A stretch of DNA of 64,000 bases. Origin: Ascaris suum. Taxonomy: Eukaryota; Nematoda; Chromadorea; Rhabditida; Ascarididae. The translations under genes and the position numbers were made by a program. How positions within the stretch are numbered: position 1 is the first letter of the stretch; every line of letters begins with the position of its first letter. Positions 50,001 to 62,649 of this stretch are shown one piece after another. The notes beneath the pieces are model-generated. The model did no database searches and had not been told where the DNA came from. It saw only the letters and a list, made by a program, of their open reading frames with translations. The stretch covers positions 4,046,501-4,110,500 of the forward strand of contig CM024191.1 of NCBI GenBank assembly GCA_013433145.1, in the 5' to 3' direction.

Positions 50001-53000
50001 CCTGCTCACCTATACAATACAGTATCGCGCCTCGCTACTCGACAAAACGTTCTTCTAGCGCATGAGAGAAAAGATTCACGAGTCCAATTTTAGTGTGCAA
50101 ATTTGCAGTTATTGATGAAAAGCAAAACAAACGTCGCAACCTAGGTAGGTTAAGGTTCATCCGGGAAGCGCTCTGCGATATGAAGATGCATGATTTTAAA
50201 AGGTGGAGAGTCAATAGCAACTACACTACAAAGTCTGTTGCGTTAAAACAAAAGCTCTCAAATTCCGCGTGGACTTTCAAGAACGAAATGCACTTATACA
50301 TCATAAATGAAAATTCATGCCTATGTAAACATTCATGAAGTAAGCTCCGGATGTTTAGAAGGCTTTCGGCCGCACACGCTTCCTGTTAATAATAGACTGC
50401 TTCTGGAGGTGACGCTAGAGCAGTAGAGCGTTTTCAGATCATCTCAACTGGTTATACGAATTTCTTTTGCAAGAAAAAAGTAAGGAAGTAAGCAAAAATT
50501 TACGGATCCATGAAACGATAGAATCAAACGCTCAGCACTGATTTCTGGAAGTACGAGCATAAAAATAGACTAAATACCGACAATATAAATTTAATCCGGT
50601 CTGATAGAGCGAATCTTGAACAGGAAAAAAAAAAACAACGAGAGGAAAAGCCTCGCAACACACTTTTTGGCAACATCTGAAAGTCATAGAACTGTTCAAA
50701 ACACTTTAGTAACTTCTTCATCGTTCGGTCGAAAAGAAGTTACGCAAATAATTCCAGGACAATCGAAATAGCAGCCAATTGTTGGTATGTTTCATGTTTA
50801 CGAAGAGTGCCAATTGCTTCATCACTGACGTTTATTTGCAAAACAGAATTTCTTGAGCTGAAATCACAAACAACGATCCTATCACTTATGATAAATAATT
50901 ATTGTTCTTCTAGAAATCGGATTTTCCCTAAATTCGATAAAAACGGTTGCCGCTAACAACGATTATAAAATAGAACAAAATGGATTAATGACGACTGATA
51001 CGTTACATCTTTAAATCAATTACCAATACTACAAACACACAGTAGAACTTACTCGCACAGAAAATTTTTCTGTGTCTCATTCATTCATCTATTTTCTTTA
51101 TTATGGATAATTCCCATCACACAGGACAAATTCAATCGCACGAGGATGAACAACAAAAACATCAACTTTCTACACTTTATGAGGTGGACATTTTTCGCGA
51201 TTCATGAATACAAACGAAAGCACCAGGAAGCAAAAATGCTTCAAAGCTCAAATAATGCGAGTCTTTGGGAGAAAGCGGAAGAGGGAGGGGGGTACCAAAT
51301 ACAACTTGTGAAGCCCGCAAGTTTGCAGTTTCCGAAGTCAAACAATAGCGAATAGAATGTTCTGCGGTTCAAATGCAATATTTTTCTGCTGCGGATATCT
51401 CTTATATGAAATTCTTTTCCCATGCTATATTACTTTATAGGTGCATCGAGGCATGAAATCCAAGAAAATTTTGAGAGGTGAATAAGGGTCGAGTGCACAG
51501 CAATGAGGGAAGTGAGCATGAATGATGCACAGAAATCAACGATGAGTTGCACGCCACAATTTGCATATAAAAGGTAAGCGATCGAGAAATTGAATGTATT
51601 TTTGCTTTGTGCGTTCACATTTCGATTCAACTAGTGAAACGATGGATTTTTGAATTGGATAGAAAATATAAATGATTCATATTTTGCTTGTCGCATTATA
51701 ACCTACCAAAAGAGAATGTAAAACAATTTTTAAAAAATCGGCTAAGCACTGCTATTGAAGCATGCGATATTCCAACAAAATCATTTTTGTGTTCTGACAA
51801 GTGATGCCCTATAGGTCTCATACCACATACGCGCAGATGTCTAGATACGTCTGTGTTTGTCTGTTTACTGGCTTCATTTTTAAGCGACACAAAAGCGATG
51901 TCGGTGAAATGTTGTGTGTAATTAGCAACGCCTCCAAATATGTTGCAGAGTTCGTAAATGTGAACTTCTTGTAAATGTTTTCTTAAAATTAAAACAACGT
52001 GTGACACGCAGTTACGCAGAGAACCTCTTGCCGTAATCAAAAACTAGGTGAGAAAGCTCGTATTTCTTGACAGACAGTTCAAAACGTTTCCATAGAAAGA
52101 GATGTGGAAGCGGGTACCTACTCCTCCGAGAGGGGAGGAGAAAATATACCACTCACAGTGCAGTAGTTGTTTTGCGTGGAAATGAATTTCTCTGGCCAGA
52201 TTATGGAATGAGCGGTTCAGAGAGCGGAAACTATAAAGTGAGAAGAGTGTTGGTGTGATACATTAGCGGAAGTGATACGCTTTTTAACTGCTAAGCGTGA
52301 GCGAAACATGATAAGGTTCTATATGACTCGTCGGAAATAGTGCACTCGTTTTCGTTGCTCGATTACGATACGGTCCCGAGCCGGAGACGCACCCAACGGC
52401 GCCTCTTTCATGCCAGATCAATGAAACGTTGAGGGCGGTTAAGTTTATCGGCACCCCTGCTACCCAACGACACACACCACCCACATTCCTTTGTTTGCAA
52501 GTGAGCCTGCATTCCTTCTTGTTGGCGATCACGGCGCATCGTTTTCCTCTTTCATCTACCTCACAAAAATAGATACCTACTTAAATGCACGCACTTGATG
52601 GCAACTTCAAACTGAAAGCATTTCGCAGATAAAATCTGATAGCAAAGATTGCGACCACGAAAAAGAATGCTGGAGGTAATATCGAGGAAATGTCGTTCGG
52701 ATGCCTTCCGACTCAATTTTTCGGGTAGACAGCTCTTAAAAAGTGAAAATTTCATACACCAACTTCAACGACATTTGCTCTTCCCCCCCTCGAGAGCTTT
52801 TGCTTTCATAGCATTTTTTCGAACTCTTGTTTTGCAATTTTTTGACAATGCTATTGTTCTAGAATATTTTATATCGTAATCGACAGATCTCATTTAGACA
52901 CCGCCATCACTCAAATCACCAAAAAATTAGAATCCTATTAAGTATGCATAGAACAATAATTTCATTCTCACAATAAATCTATCAAACGTTGAGCACAATC

Positions 53001-53599
53001 TCATGCAATACAAATATAGCGAACGCAATAATCAAATGAGGTCCTATCCTTATTTCATATATTAACAAATCGTTTCACTTCCACACTCACAATCTACACA
53101 TTTGAAATCATCAGATATTCTAGTTTATAATAAGTAAGAAAATATTTTTGCTTTCATCGAAATATAATATACAGCAAATATACGAAAATATACATAATTC
53201 TAATGGCGACAAAAATGTTTAAAACAAATTAAACAAAATCAGAAGAAAAAAAGAAATGAAACGAAATGAGGCGAACCCCTTTGAACGGAAATGCAAAGAT
53301 GATTTTTTTTTTTTTTGAACATAGAAATGCGCCAATTTTCGGTACGTGAATAGTGCTTAAATAGCGTTATAAGAGTGAATGCTTAGCACATTAACACTTA
53401 AATATGCGTACTCTACATATTCAGCATATAATTTAAATTTTATCTTATCAATAAGATAAGCAAAAATAAAAAGTACAACTAATATATAGCGTTTATATGA
53501 AGCGTCATCTAATCTATCATAAAGAAATTTATGCGATAATTGCGATTCAATCAAAATTTTCGAATATTTAGAGAATTCTCTTCAGAACAAAGTTCATAC
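44060..53599. other. erm-1 upstream / first intron region, no confident gene
   Basis: This AT-rich stretch must hold the start of the erm-1 transcript, since its second coding exon begins at 44059. No convincing independent gene is visible. Two very short minus-strand ATG-donor units with the right phase (46888-46883 and 47037-47029) and a 33-codon open unit starting at 49523 are candidates for the erm-1 first coding exon. The rest is scattered short open stretches on both strands without domains. Confidence 0.45.
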
Positions 53600-53617
53600 G
53601 GTTATTTTTCGACAAAT

Positions 53618-53652
53618 TTTTTTTTTGGGGGGGGGGGGGAGGGGGGGGGGGA
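53618..53652. repeat. T-run to G-run homopolymer junction
   Basis: On the plus strand a run of Ts passes directly into a long run of Gs broken by a single A, then GAGATTTT. Such a tract is a strong candidate for assembly length error and for secondary structure. No gene lies next to it. Confidence 0.85.
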
Positions 53653-56397
53653 GATTTTTAGTCGATTCTCGTTGCAAAAATTTTTATGACTATACACTTC
53701 ATATTTATAACATAAACTGCAGTCATTTTAGTACGTTCATAAAGACAAACCTCAATTACATTCATTGAGTAGTTTCTTTTAATCATTCAATTGCGCATAC
53801 TTTTTCACATAAGCATTCCTCGGAAATTTTCTAAGATAGAAGAAAGGAACGTTTATATATTGTGACGTAAAAATATCCACTAAAATAGGGCAAAGAAAAA
53901 ACTTTACCCGCTTCAATAAAAAATTGGGCGGAACCAAAGATAAAAGTCATCAGGTAAGATGATGAGTCATGAATCCTTCGCTTTTGAACGAATTCAAGCT
54001 TCCGCTCATATTTCATAGTGTAGGAACCTGAAAGATATTTACACATTCAGCTAGACGAGAATAACAATCCCCCTCTTACTTAGCCTCCATCTTTCCCATC
54101 CTTTCCCGCAGTCAAATGTATCCTAAGAAGGTCCCTTATCTTTGCATTTATTGACAATCTCAAGACATTAGAAAAAAGTGAAATCATGAAAATAATGCAG
54201 AAATCGGGAAGTTAATGTACAAATGAAAAAAGGTGATTCGCAACGAACAGAAACGGAACCATTAGCACCGCTGAATCATCTACCCCGGTGATGCTTTTCA
54301 ACGAGAAGCAACATTTCTTGTGAAATAGCCAACCAACGTCTTCCAACAAAACATCAACCTTTCATCATCACCTCGCTTTTATATCAACTTCCTTTTGCAG
54401 GCGTGAGAGACTGCGTCTCGATGAAATTTTGTGCGAAAACAATCAGAACTCTACAACAAACTGTAGGTAACAATAAACGGTGAAGAGTTAAGCTGATGAA
54501 AAAAATCGCCCATTAGATTACTTAAAATCTATAAAACTCCAGAATATGCTAGTGTCAATGAGCATGCGTCTATTAAATGTTTTGCCTTGGTAGAAAAAAA
54601 AACACCTGTTCAATATCTCAGCCAATCCTACCATGTTAGTTAATCTCCGATTATGCGTTTCATATAGAACAAGTTGGAAAGAGGCTTACGCCCTCACGGT
54701 TCTATAAAAAGGATTCCGTTCTCCTTCAAGATGAACCTTCTAGCGTACGGTTCCAACCTGTTCTTACAAGAAAACCCGAAACAGCACGGTTGCTATAGTG
54801 CACGTTTGCCATAATGCTGCAACTATGTGAAATGAACGTACGTGTTTGCAAGCAAGCATTCTCTATTCTTATCAACGCAGTATGCTGGACCGTTTGCTGT
54901 ATTAACTATAACTAGTGCAGTTTCGAATCGTTTTGCACGTCCATTATACGTTTTGAGCACGAATATGCTACATGCAAAGGAAGCTTAGGTGTTGAAAATT
55001 TCACAACCCGGCCATAATGAGCTCATGAAAAAAAAACGTGACTAAAACCGTTAAGGTGAGTGCATATTTGAGAGAGCTGCTGACAGCTGTAGGGTTTGCG
55101 AGAGTAAAGTTGTTATTACATTGTTGCTGACAGCCATATGAGGAAAGCGCAATGCATTTTTTTGCCCGTTATTTTATTCGCAACCGAAAATTGTCTATCC
55201 CCACGAACGCTCATGTGAATAAAACAATCCAATTGGGTGTTCATGCGTTCGTTTCATCATTCGCCCATCAAAATCAACGTTTCTATCGATTCATTTTTAA
55301 TTTCCATATTGAATGTGTTCACTCCTTTCCTCTAGAAAATTTTTAACAGCGCTTGCGAAAGAAAAAGTATTGCACAACCGATTCATCAATGTCGCAAAAA
55401 TAAACGGAGATATTAGCAAGGTATATCGCTTTTTCTTTTTCCTGTTTTCTGCTTGCATAAAAATAAGCAGGTAAGGATCGAATAGTGTCCAGGTGGTCGT
55501 ATGAGTGCGCACAAGAGGAAACCTGCAAATGTGCATACTGGGCACAGAGCAAGCCGTATATCGTATAAAAGATAGTTTTAAGGCTGGGGAGCCTGTAGCC
55601 CATCGAACATGAGAGTGGAAAGCTCATGGCACGCCGACCAAATAGGCGGAGCAACCCGTAGCTTCTGTTACATATGAGTGGAATCCGTGGATCGATGCGT
55701 GCAGATCCTCCCTTTGTACAATTTGAAGCTTTAGTGCAGCAGTGGCAGTAACGTTACATTTTAATGTGGTGATAAGATCGCGTCGTGCTTTTTTAAAGAG
55801 CCAACTTGTTACTTCCTCATGTAGATAAGTCCGTCTAGGTAGTTCTAGTGCTTCATAAGCACTTCACTGCTATAAGGAAGCCACAGACTTCGTCATGGTT
55901 ATGGGCGGACCACGGATTCACCTTCTGCATAAAAAGGATTCCCTATCCCATTTAGCGTTGGAACAATGTACCTCTGGACCAACATAGTAAATACAGTTCT
56001 CGCAGCTGTCGAGCAATATGTGATACTTCTTAAACAGAGTTACTGAGATATTCGAAGTCACAGGTGCGGAAGCTTCATCGGTGACAATCACATAACTATA
56101 CGCAACGCGTAACGCCGCTAACACAAACTCATCACGGCAAAGTTTATGTTTATAGACTAATGCTCGCTATTAAACAACTTTCGTAGATAATCTTATAATA
56201 CGATTATACAATACCAGCATAAACCATAAACGGACTGCTCTCAACAAGTTTCTACCTTCTCAGGTGTTTTCGAACGTCTAAGAAAGAAAAGCACGAATCG
56301 CAAAATTTTGAAATCAAGCACTATGCGCAAAGTCAAATTCGGAGCACAGGAAACACACCTGTAACCAGTTCATCGGTACCTTTTTCTATCGGCCAAC
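53653..56397. other. Gene-poor region
   Basis: AT-rich sequence with short open stretches on both strands (for example 55343-55654 minus, 55152-55346 plus). None has a recognisable domain, good codon bias or splice partner. I see nothing else to report here. Confidence 0.5.
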
Positions 56398-57100
56398 ATG
56401 CACACTGTTATCGACTATACGCAACAACCTACTGAAACATCTAATGTGCCTACCTACGCCCTATTCGAGTTTATGCAATGCAACATACACCCGAAGATAC
56501 ATCAGCCACGAGCCAAGCAGTCGCATACAACTGCGCGTACGCGCGCAAACTCAGATCAACCCGAAGTGATGCCGCTCTGGCGGGAAGGGCAGCGGCGAGG
56601 CGTTTTGAGCGTCGAGATTGACGTGTCGGGGTATCCCAGAGGCAAGCTACCTGTTCGCCTCATAAGCATCTTTTCAAGCAATCAGTGCATAGAGCGTCAA
56701 CCTGTCGGCAATAATAAAAGGTACGATGAGTCATACACACTACATGTGTTGATCATCAATCCGATTATAAATGATTGTCCCTCCTCGGGCCGTTGTCGAT
56801 TACGACTGTGGTGCGCGACAACGAACGCGACGCGTACGCACGCATCTTCAACCCACGCTGCTGTGCGATAGCTGCACTATTGTATGCGGCAACAACGAGC
56901 AATGCCACACGCACTCGGCACGCTCTCGTCATCGGGTTGCTGGTATTTTCCGTTGATACGCGACGGCCACTAATTTTGTCTTGTTGCCACCCGACACGCT
57001 TGCACGCTATACCTTTGCAAGCAGTTAGGGTTACGAAGGGCATATTGTTGCAAGGTACAAGAAAAATGAAAGATGCCGTACAACGCTCAGGTAAGTGCAC
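56398..57100. other. CpG-rich block with overlapping open frames
   Basis: A locally GC- and CpG-rich segment in otherwise AT-rich DNA. It is open on both strands (plus 56398-56871 and 56775-57344; minus 56765-57268), which is what high GC alone produces, and I recognise no protein family. It includes a 16-bp strictly alternating purine/pyrimidine stretch (56532-56547) and, at the right end, a strong plus-strand splice donor (CTCAG|GTAAGTGC near 57090). A promoter with a 5' non-coding exon, for the downstream LRR gene (plus) or for erm-1 (minus), is one reading. Confidence 0.35.
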
Positions 57101-60100
57101 GTACATGAATATAGCAGCAGTTATAGGAGCCACGACATCAGCACAAGGAGCGCACATATCGAAAGATCCGAGGTGCTTCATGAAAACACGACTTCCCTTA
57201 TCCAACGACTCTTTCAGGTGGCTAAGGTTCAAACCGGAGAGCTTTGAGCTGAAAACTGTTGAAAACATTGCTTGTCTGCAAGTTTTGCGTGCCAGCTGTA
57301 AACTATGGATCCGACATTGTGAGAAGCATCTTGCTACCTTATAACAGGGAACAAGATTAAATTGAACTCAACGACCTACCAGTACCTCAAGTCGTGTTGA
57401 TCCGTGCCGTAACATCCTTGAACAGTTTTACGAATGGCGGCAGTAGGCAAGCAGTTTTTGAACTTAAAAATAAACTCGATATCAGACGGTAATCAGACTT
57501 GAGGAAAGTGTTCAAGGATGTAGTGACAATACATAATGTGTGTTCTGCGCTAATGCTTTAAGCACTTGTGCTGTAAGTATGCAATGTACACAACTGGCAA
57601 CCGTAAATGTTTGGCCGATGCAAACGTCAGGTGAGATTTCGACAAATTTTTACTCGCTAGTGTCAAATTCCCATCAAATAGGGTCGGCGAAAGCAAACCA
57701 TCCACTTGGAGAGGGCATTCATGACGGAAATTGATAGGCTAAATATGGCACTTATTCTAAATATCCTTCTATCGACCATTCAATGAAAAGCTAAAGGTCT
57801 TCTTGCAACATGTGGAAATCCACGACGGAGTCGTACACCTAGCGATAAACGATAAATTTTAAAGTCATCTGGAAATAGCTCGGACATATTGGGTAATCTG
57901 TCAATAATATCATCTATGCATATGAAGAGAAACTCTTATTTTACAATAAAGAATGCATGGAACTATACGTCCATAAAACATCTATTACCATAAACGGGTA
58001 CGCAGTTATATTTTGAAAACCCAAAAGGAAGTTAAAGAAAAGCAGAAACCAGAGATCATAGGGAATGGAGGCACGCAGAGACGAATATGCGAGAGTAAAA
58101 TAGTCATATTTATTTACAACAAGCTACAGATTCTCGAATCGAATCTTTGAAAAACCTGTAACGATCTTGATATAAAATCCAAATTGAGCTGAGCTGTAAG
58201 ATATCACAAAAATTGTAAGGGTTGTGGAAATGACAAACGGATATTTGTGGATATGAGCTGGTGAACGCTTAAAGTATAAGCGTACCGAGTCATACATGCT
58301 TCAATCACTTTCGACCTAGCCGTTTGCCCCGACTATCTGCGCCTGAACTGTTTGCACCTCAAACATTGACATACTTTTTATTGCCGTCCCGGTTATTCTG
58401 CGTTGCATCCTTCAACAATTTCTTGAGAGGCTTCCTTTCTTTCAGTTGTATAAGCCGTTTATAGACATAGCGCAAAATGTTTACTCTTTTCTGTATGAAT
58501 ATATAATTGCCATTTAAGCTTGCCAAGAAATAAAGAAGCTAAACTTTTTCTTTAACTAAGTAGGTGCCGCCAAAAAGGATCATTTTCGGTGAGGATTGAT
58601 ACAGTAGTTCGATGAAAAAACACATCAATAGGTGTCGTTTGATTGGTTTTGGAGATTTGCACAACCGTTTCACCTGTGAGCCGAAATGCAAAAGTTTATA
58701 TCCCATTAGCTTCCGTCGCACACCTTTCCATTTATTTTTCATGAGTCGATCGGAACAACCATCAATTGGCTTCTAAAAAATACCATATTGATGGCCAGAA
58801 ACCGCTTAGCCAAAACGAGCTTAAAAATGACAAATAATAGCAGACGGCTGACAGCTAGGTGAGGAATCTAGAGTTGCAGTCATATTGGGTGAGCAGGATA
58901 AAATATAGCGAATATTTGAAATGCTATTTGTTGTGTAAGACTAGGCGAATAGCGGTTTGGATAGAGATTTAACTAATAATATCAATATTACTATACTAGT
59001 GATAGAATTTTTGCTTATATGCTACTTTGTGGTTGTTTATGATTTGAAATTATAGAAACTTTCTATTATTTTCGTTAAACTTTCTTTTGCGAACATATTG
59101 GTGACATTTTTGAAGTTTATAAATTTCCAATGAGAAAATCGATGAATTTTAGACTTTCCGTTCACATAAACGTGATGAAATGCAAATTTAGCATATTGAA
59201 GTTAGAAAAAAAAAATGCTTACAAAATATTAAAAAGCGAATGGTATTTCGTAATTTACAATCGTATTTTAAACCACCACCACGAATCATCCCCTCCTTCC
59301 TTTCTCCTCTTCCCCCAACGTAATCGTCGTTTATTTTCTCGTTATGGTGTACTCGCCAACGGCGCCCAAAAATTTAGTACATTCTGGTCGAACCGCTAAC
59401 CTTGCTTCTTCTCCCTTTCTCTTCCAATTCATCACGATTAACATCAAAGCTAGCGCTTTGAGGAACATTCTGTACCTTGTTCTGTCCCTTGTCACAGCCT
59501 CAGTCATTCCCACGTAGTTTTCCGCTCTCTGACATCCAAGGAATCCGCAAAACATTGCAGCAAAGTCATTCTAAGCTCATTCTAAGCCGCTCTATCGTCA
59601 TTGTTAGGCTTGTTGGGGAATCCCTTGCACGCCAGCGTTTTCTCTTATGCTTCATTTAAAGCAGCAGTTTTGATTTTGCATCAAAAATCTTAGGGAAGAA
59701 GGCTTGGAGGAAATTAACGGTTGTAGCCTCCATATGTTGACCTGTTATAGATCGTTTTATAGAGCCCATATTGGTGTATGCAAGTAGCATTGGCGCTTTC
59801 GTTCCCACCAGTCGTTCCCATTTGACATTGCTCCTTTCCATAGAGAACTCGGTCCGTTGAGGCCAGTGCAGCCTGCAGTAGTGCACCTTTATGTTCCTGC
59901 TGTCCCAAAGGCAAGGATAGCAGGTAGAATAGGTAAAACCGCATCAGGAACGGTCAGAAATGCAACCATTTCGACGTTTCCAATGAACTCACCATGCTTC
60001 AAGGCTACTTCACCGAATCGGCATGCCGAAACATGCCTTTTAAAGCTTTACTTATATTAGCAGATACTTCCACGGAATGCTTTCTGTTCCTTTTCTTGGT

Positions 60101-62220
60101 AGTTGACTGCAGCAATAGAAAGTGCATCTGCTGGATGTCTCCAGCCTCTTGTGTAACGGTCAACTCCCCTTGGCTTGTCTTGTAGTCCAGGTCTCCTTGA
60201 GGATCTGCACCCTCTGTGGAGGTGCAGTCGAGCAGACTGCGAGCGACAGAGGTATAAGGGCGAACACTTTATCACGCTTATACAATAAGGTAACAAACAA
60301 GTATGGACTCGTTCGCAAGAATGGTTCGATCGTCAGCACGTTCCTGTGGTCGCACCCGGCGAACTCTACGCTGTCGCCGATCTGCTCAAGCGCTGCATGG
60401 TCACACCTACGCTCCCTCGGCTTTACGAACACTCCAGCACCTGAGACGAATACATGAGCATATCGGCCCATTTTATACCCTCCCGATTTTACCTCATGCT
60501 AGACTCACGACACATGCTGCTAATTGTACGATCTGCCTGTATGCCTTTGACATTCATTCACTTACCTTGCCGGGCGCACAATTTCACCTGATCTACATCG
60601 ATGGTTCACCTTATACTTGACGTCATCAACTTATACACAATCTATTTGGAATTTTTTGAAAAAAAAAGGAAATTGCTAAATGCAGCAATCATGAGCATAA
60701 AAGTAAAGTCTCTGTAGAACAACAGTCAGCTTCAATACTCTTTAGCGATGAGCGATTGAGAAGTAATAGTCGCTACCCAATAGCAACAAACAAAATGTCA
60801 AAGGCAAAAAAAAAAAATTTTGCAGTGAAGAAAGTAGAGAAAATTCCATTATTATTATTAATATTGTTATTATTATTACTACTACTATTGTAATGACACC
60901 ATTATTACATTTATATCATTGTACTGCTATTATGTTATTACTACAACTGTTATAATTACTAATATTATGGCCATTATTACCTTTTGTGTCATTATTTTCA
61001 GCACTGTTTAGAGGGTAATGCACTATAGAAACTTTTAGCTGTGAAATAATAGACTGTGAAGAATGCGAAGGAATATTAATTAAAAGAATCAGAATTACAT
61101 ATAGAATTTGTGAAACATCAATGCTATAGCGCATAATGAAATTGTAACAGTTCAAAGAGATTCGATGCAGCGATGAATACGTTTGAAAGTTATGGCCATT
61201 TCGATATTGTGATTCCATCCGATTCATTAAGACGATCGACCTTTCCTTATAATTTTCAAGGAAAATAAACTATCAATTAATTTTAGAATTTTATATGGGA
61301 TTAATAAGTTGTTATTTACAATGGATGGATGTCGCTGTTGAGATCATTTTTGAAAGCCAACAACAAATGAACAATTCCCCACGATTTCCCCAATATGGAA
61401 CATCCATTTCATACGATGTATAAATCCACTACAGCTGTATATTAAATAATCTATTTTTAATTTTGTGTAATCGTTGAATTCTTCGATGGTTAGAAAATAC
61501 GTTGTTGTTCTTTGGTGTGAAATTCTTGTTAAGTCGCAGAGTTTATCACGTATGAAATTTGTTATATTCATCGCTATCAATGGCAACGTGTCTCGTCGAA
61601 AATGACACTTAAATCTAACAAAAAAGATTTTGACAAAAAATGTCGCCACTAACAAAAATTAGCGGAAAATTAAGAAAAAAAGGAAAAATTAGTCGAGAAA
61701 GTGGCGGATAAAATAAATATGGTGTTGATTATCATCTCATATCAATATATCAATATTGTGGCACATCCCCGCTTACCTGCATCGGTTTTAATATCACTGC
61801 TGATGCAGTCGTAAATTTAGTATGCCAGAAGTTAACGCTAGTGCCAGCTGTTCGCTTCATCGTTTTATTTAAGGATCATTTAGCAATCGATAATGCATCA
61901 GATTTTTTTTGAATCCATAAAAATGATGTTGTGCTGTTGCGTGTTTCCTCGAAATTTTACTATTGCATTTACTCATCGTCCCACCTTCACACAATTTAAA
62001 AAATATAACCAGCAAATGCTTTCATCTCCTCTTGAAACATCACGAGGCGAAGACGAAAACTGTGATGATTTCCAAAAGATACAGACCCTACCGGTAATGG
62101 AGGGGGTCAGTGCTCTCCACCTTGCACTGTCAGGAAAAGCAGCTGTAGCGCTTGTAACGGGTGCTGGGGATGGGTGGTGCAGTGTGGCTGTGCGAGGAGG
62201 GGCGCCCGTTTGCTTTACAG
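57101..62220. other. Gene-poor region upstream of LRR gene
   Basis: No confident gene. At 57411-57423 and 57509-57521 there is an exact 13-bp inverted repeat. From about 59330 to 60620 the sequence is less AT-rich and open in several frames on both strands, without a consistent reading or known domain, which suggests decayed coding or mobile DNA. A loose TTA/TTAC trinucleotide tract lies near 60850-60970. The frame 61893-62234 (plus) is open just before the LRR gene but resembles nothing. Confidence 0.45.
62214..62220 (+). promoter_or_regulatory. Splice acceptor before LRR start codon
   Basis: A pyrimidine-rich TTTGCTTTACAG ends at 62220, 31 nt before the ATG at 62252. It would serve as a spliced-leader trans-splice acceptor or as the end of a 5' UTR intron. 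This position supports the chosen start codon. Confidence 0.5.
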
Positions 62221-62251
62221 CAATCGCTAGGTGAGCGGGTCATCTATACGC

Positions 62252-62649
62252 ATGCGGCTGCTCTCTGCGGTCGTTCTCGCTACAGCTGCCCTGCAGCTGA
62301 ATGCGCAACGTTCGCAGTTCGAGGTGGACTGTCCACGTGTGTGCAGGTGCAATAAGACATCCATCGAATGTATTGCTGCACATGCTCAACGCTCGAATAT
62401 TTTTCTCAGGATGCGACCAGAGGCATATCCAGACCTCGACACCCTCGTTGTAACAGGTGCATCACTCGGTGACCTTACTGCGAGCAATCTTTTCGGAGAA
62501 CGTGTCACTCATCGTATCCTCTCGCTGGTGAATCTGTCTGATAATGCGATCTCAGCGTTCGATAGCGCCACATTTGAGGGCCTTACCGCCGTTGAATACT
62601 TCTACTTGAATGGCAATGCGCTCACAACGGTCGGCGAGGATCCGTTTCG
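62252..62649 (+). CDS. Leucine-rich-repeat extracellular protein, first coding exon (partial)
   Basis: The exon encodes 132 codons plus two bases. Residues 1-18 form a cleavable signal peptide (MRLLSAVVLATAALQL, then NAQ). An LRR N-terminal cap follows with Cys at about 27, 31, 33 and 40 (CPRVCRCNKTSIEC). Then come leucine-rich repeats: LDTLVVTGASLGDL, ILSLVNLSDNAISAFDSATF and VEYFYLNGNALTTVGEDPF. The likely donor is TTTCG|GTTCGT at 62649|62650, in the middle of a repeat, because the open frame beyond it loses the LRR pattern and soon stops. The remainder of the gene must lie to the right of the window, so total length, membrane anchoring and orthology cannot be judged. Secreted or membrane LRR proteins of this kind in worms act in apical matrix, epithelia or neurons. 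Confidence 0.8.

Noticed and set aside
56398..57344. Long overlapping open frames on both strands as protein genes
   Set aside because: High local GC explains openness in several frames at once; no frame shows a domain or a consistent splice chain.
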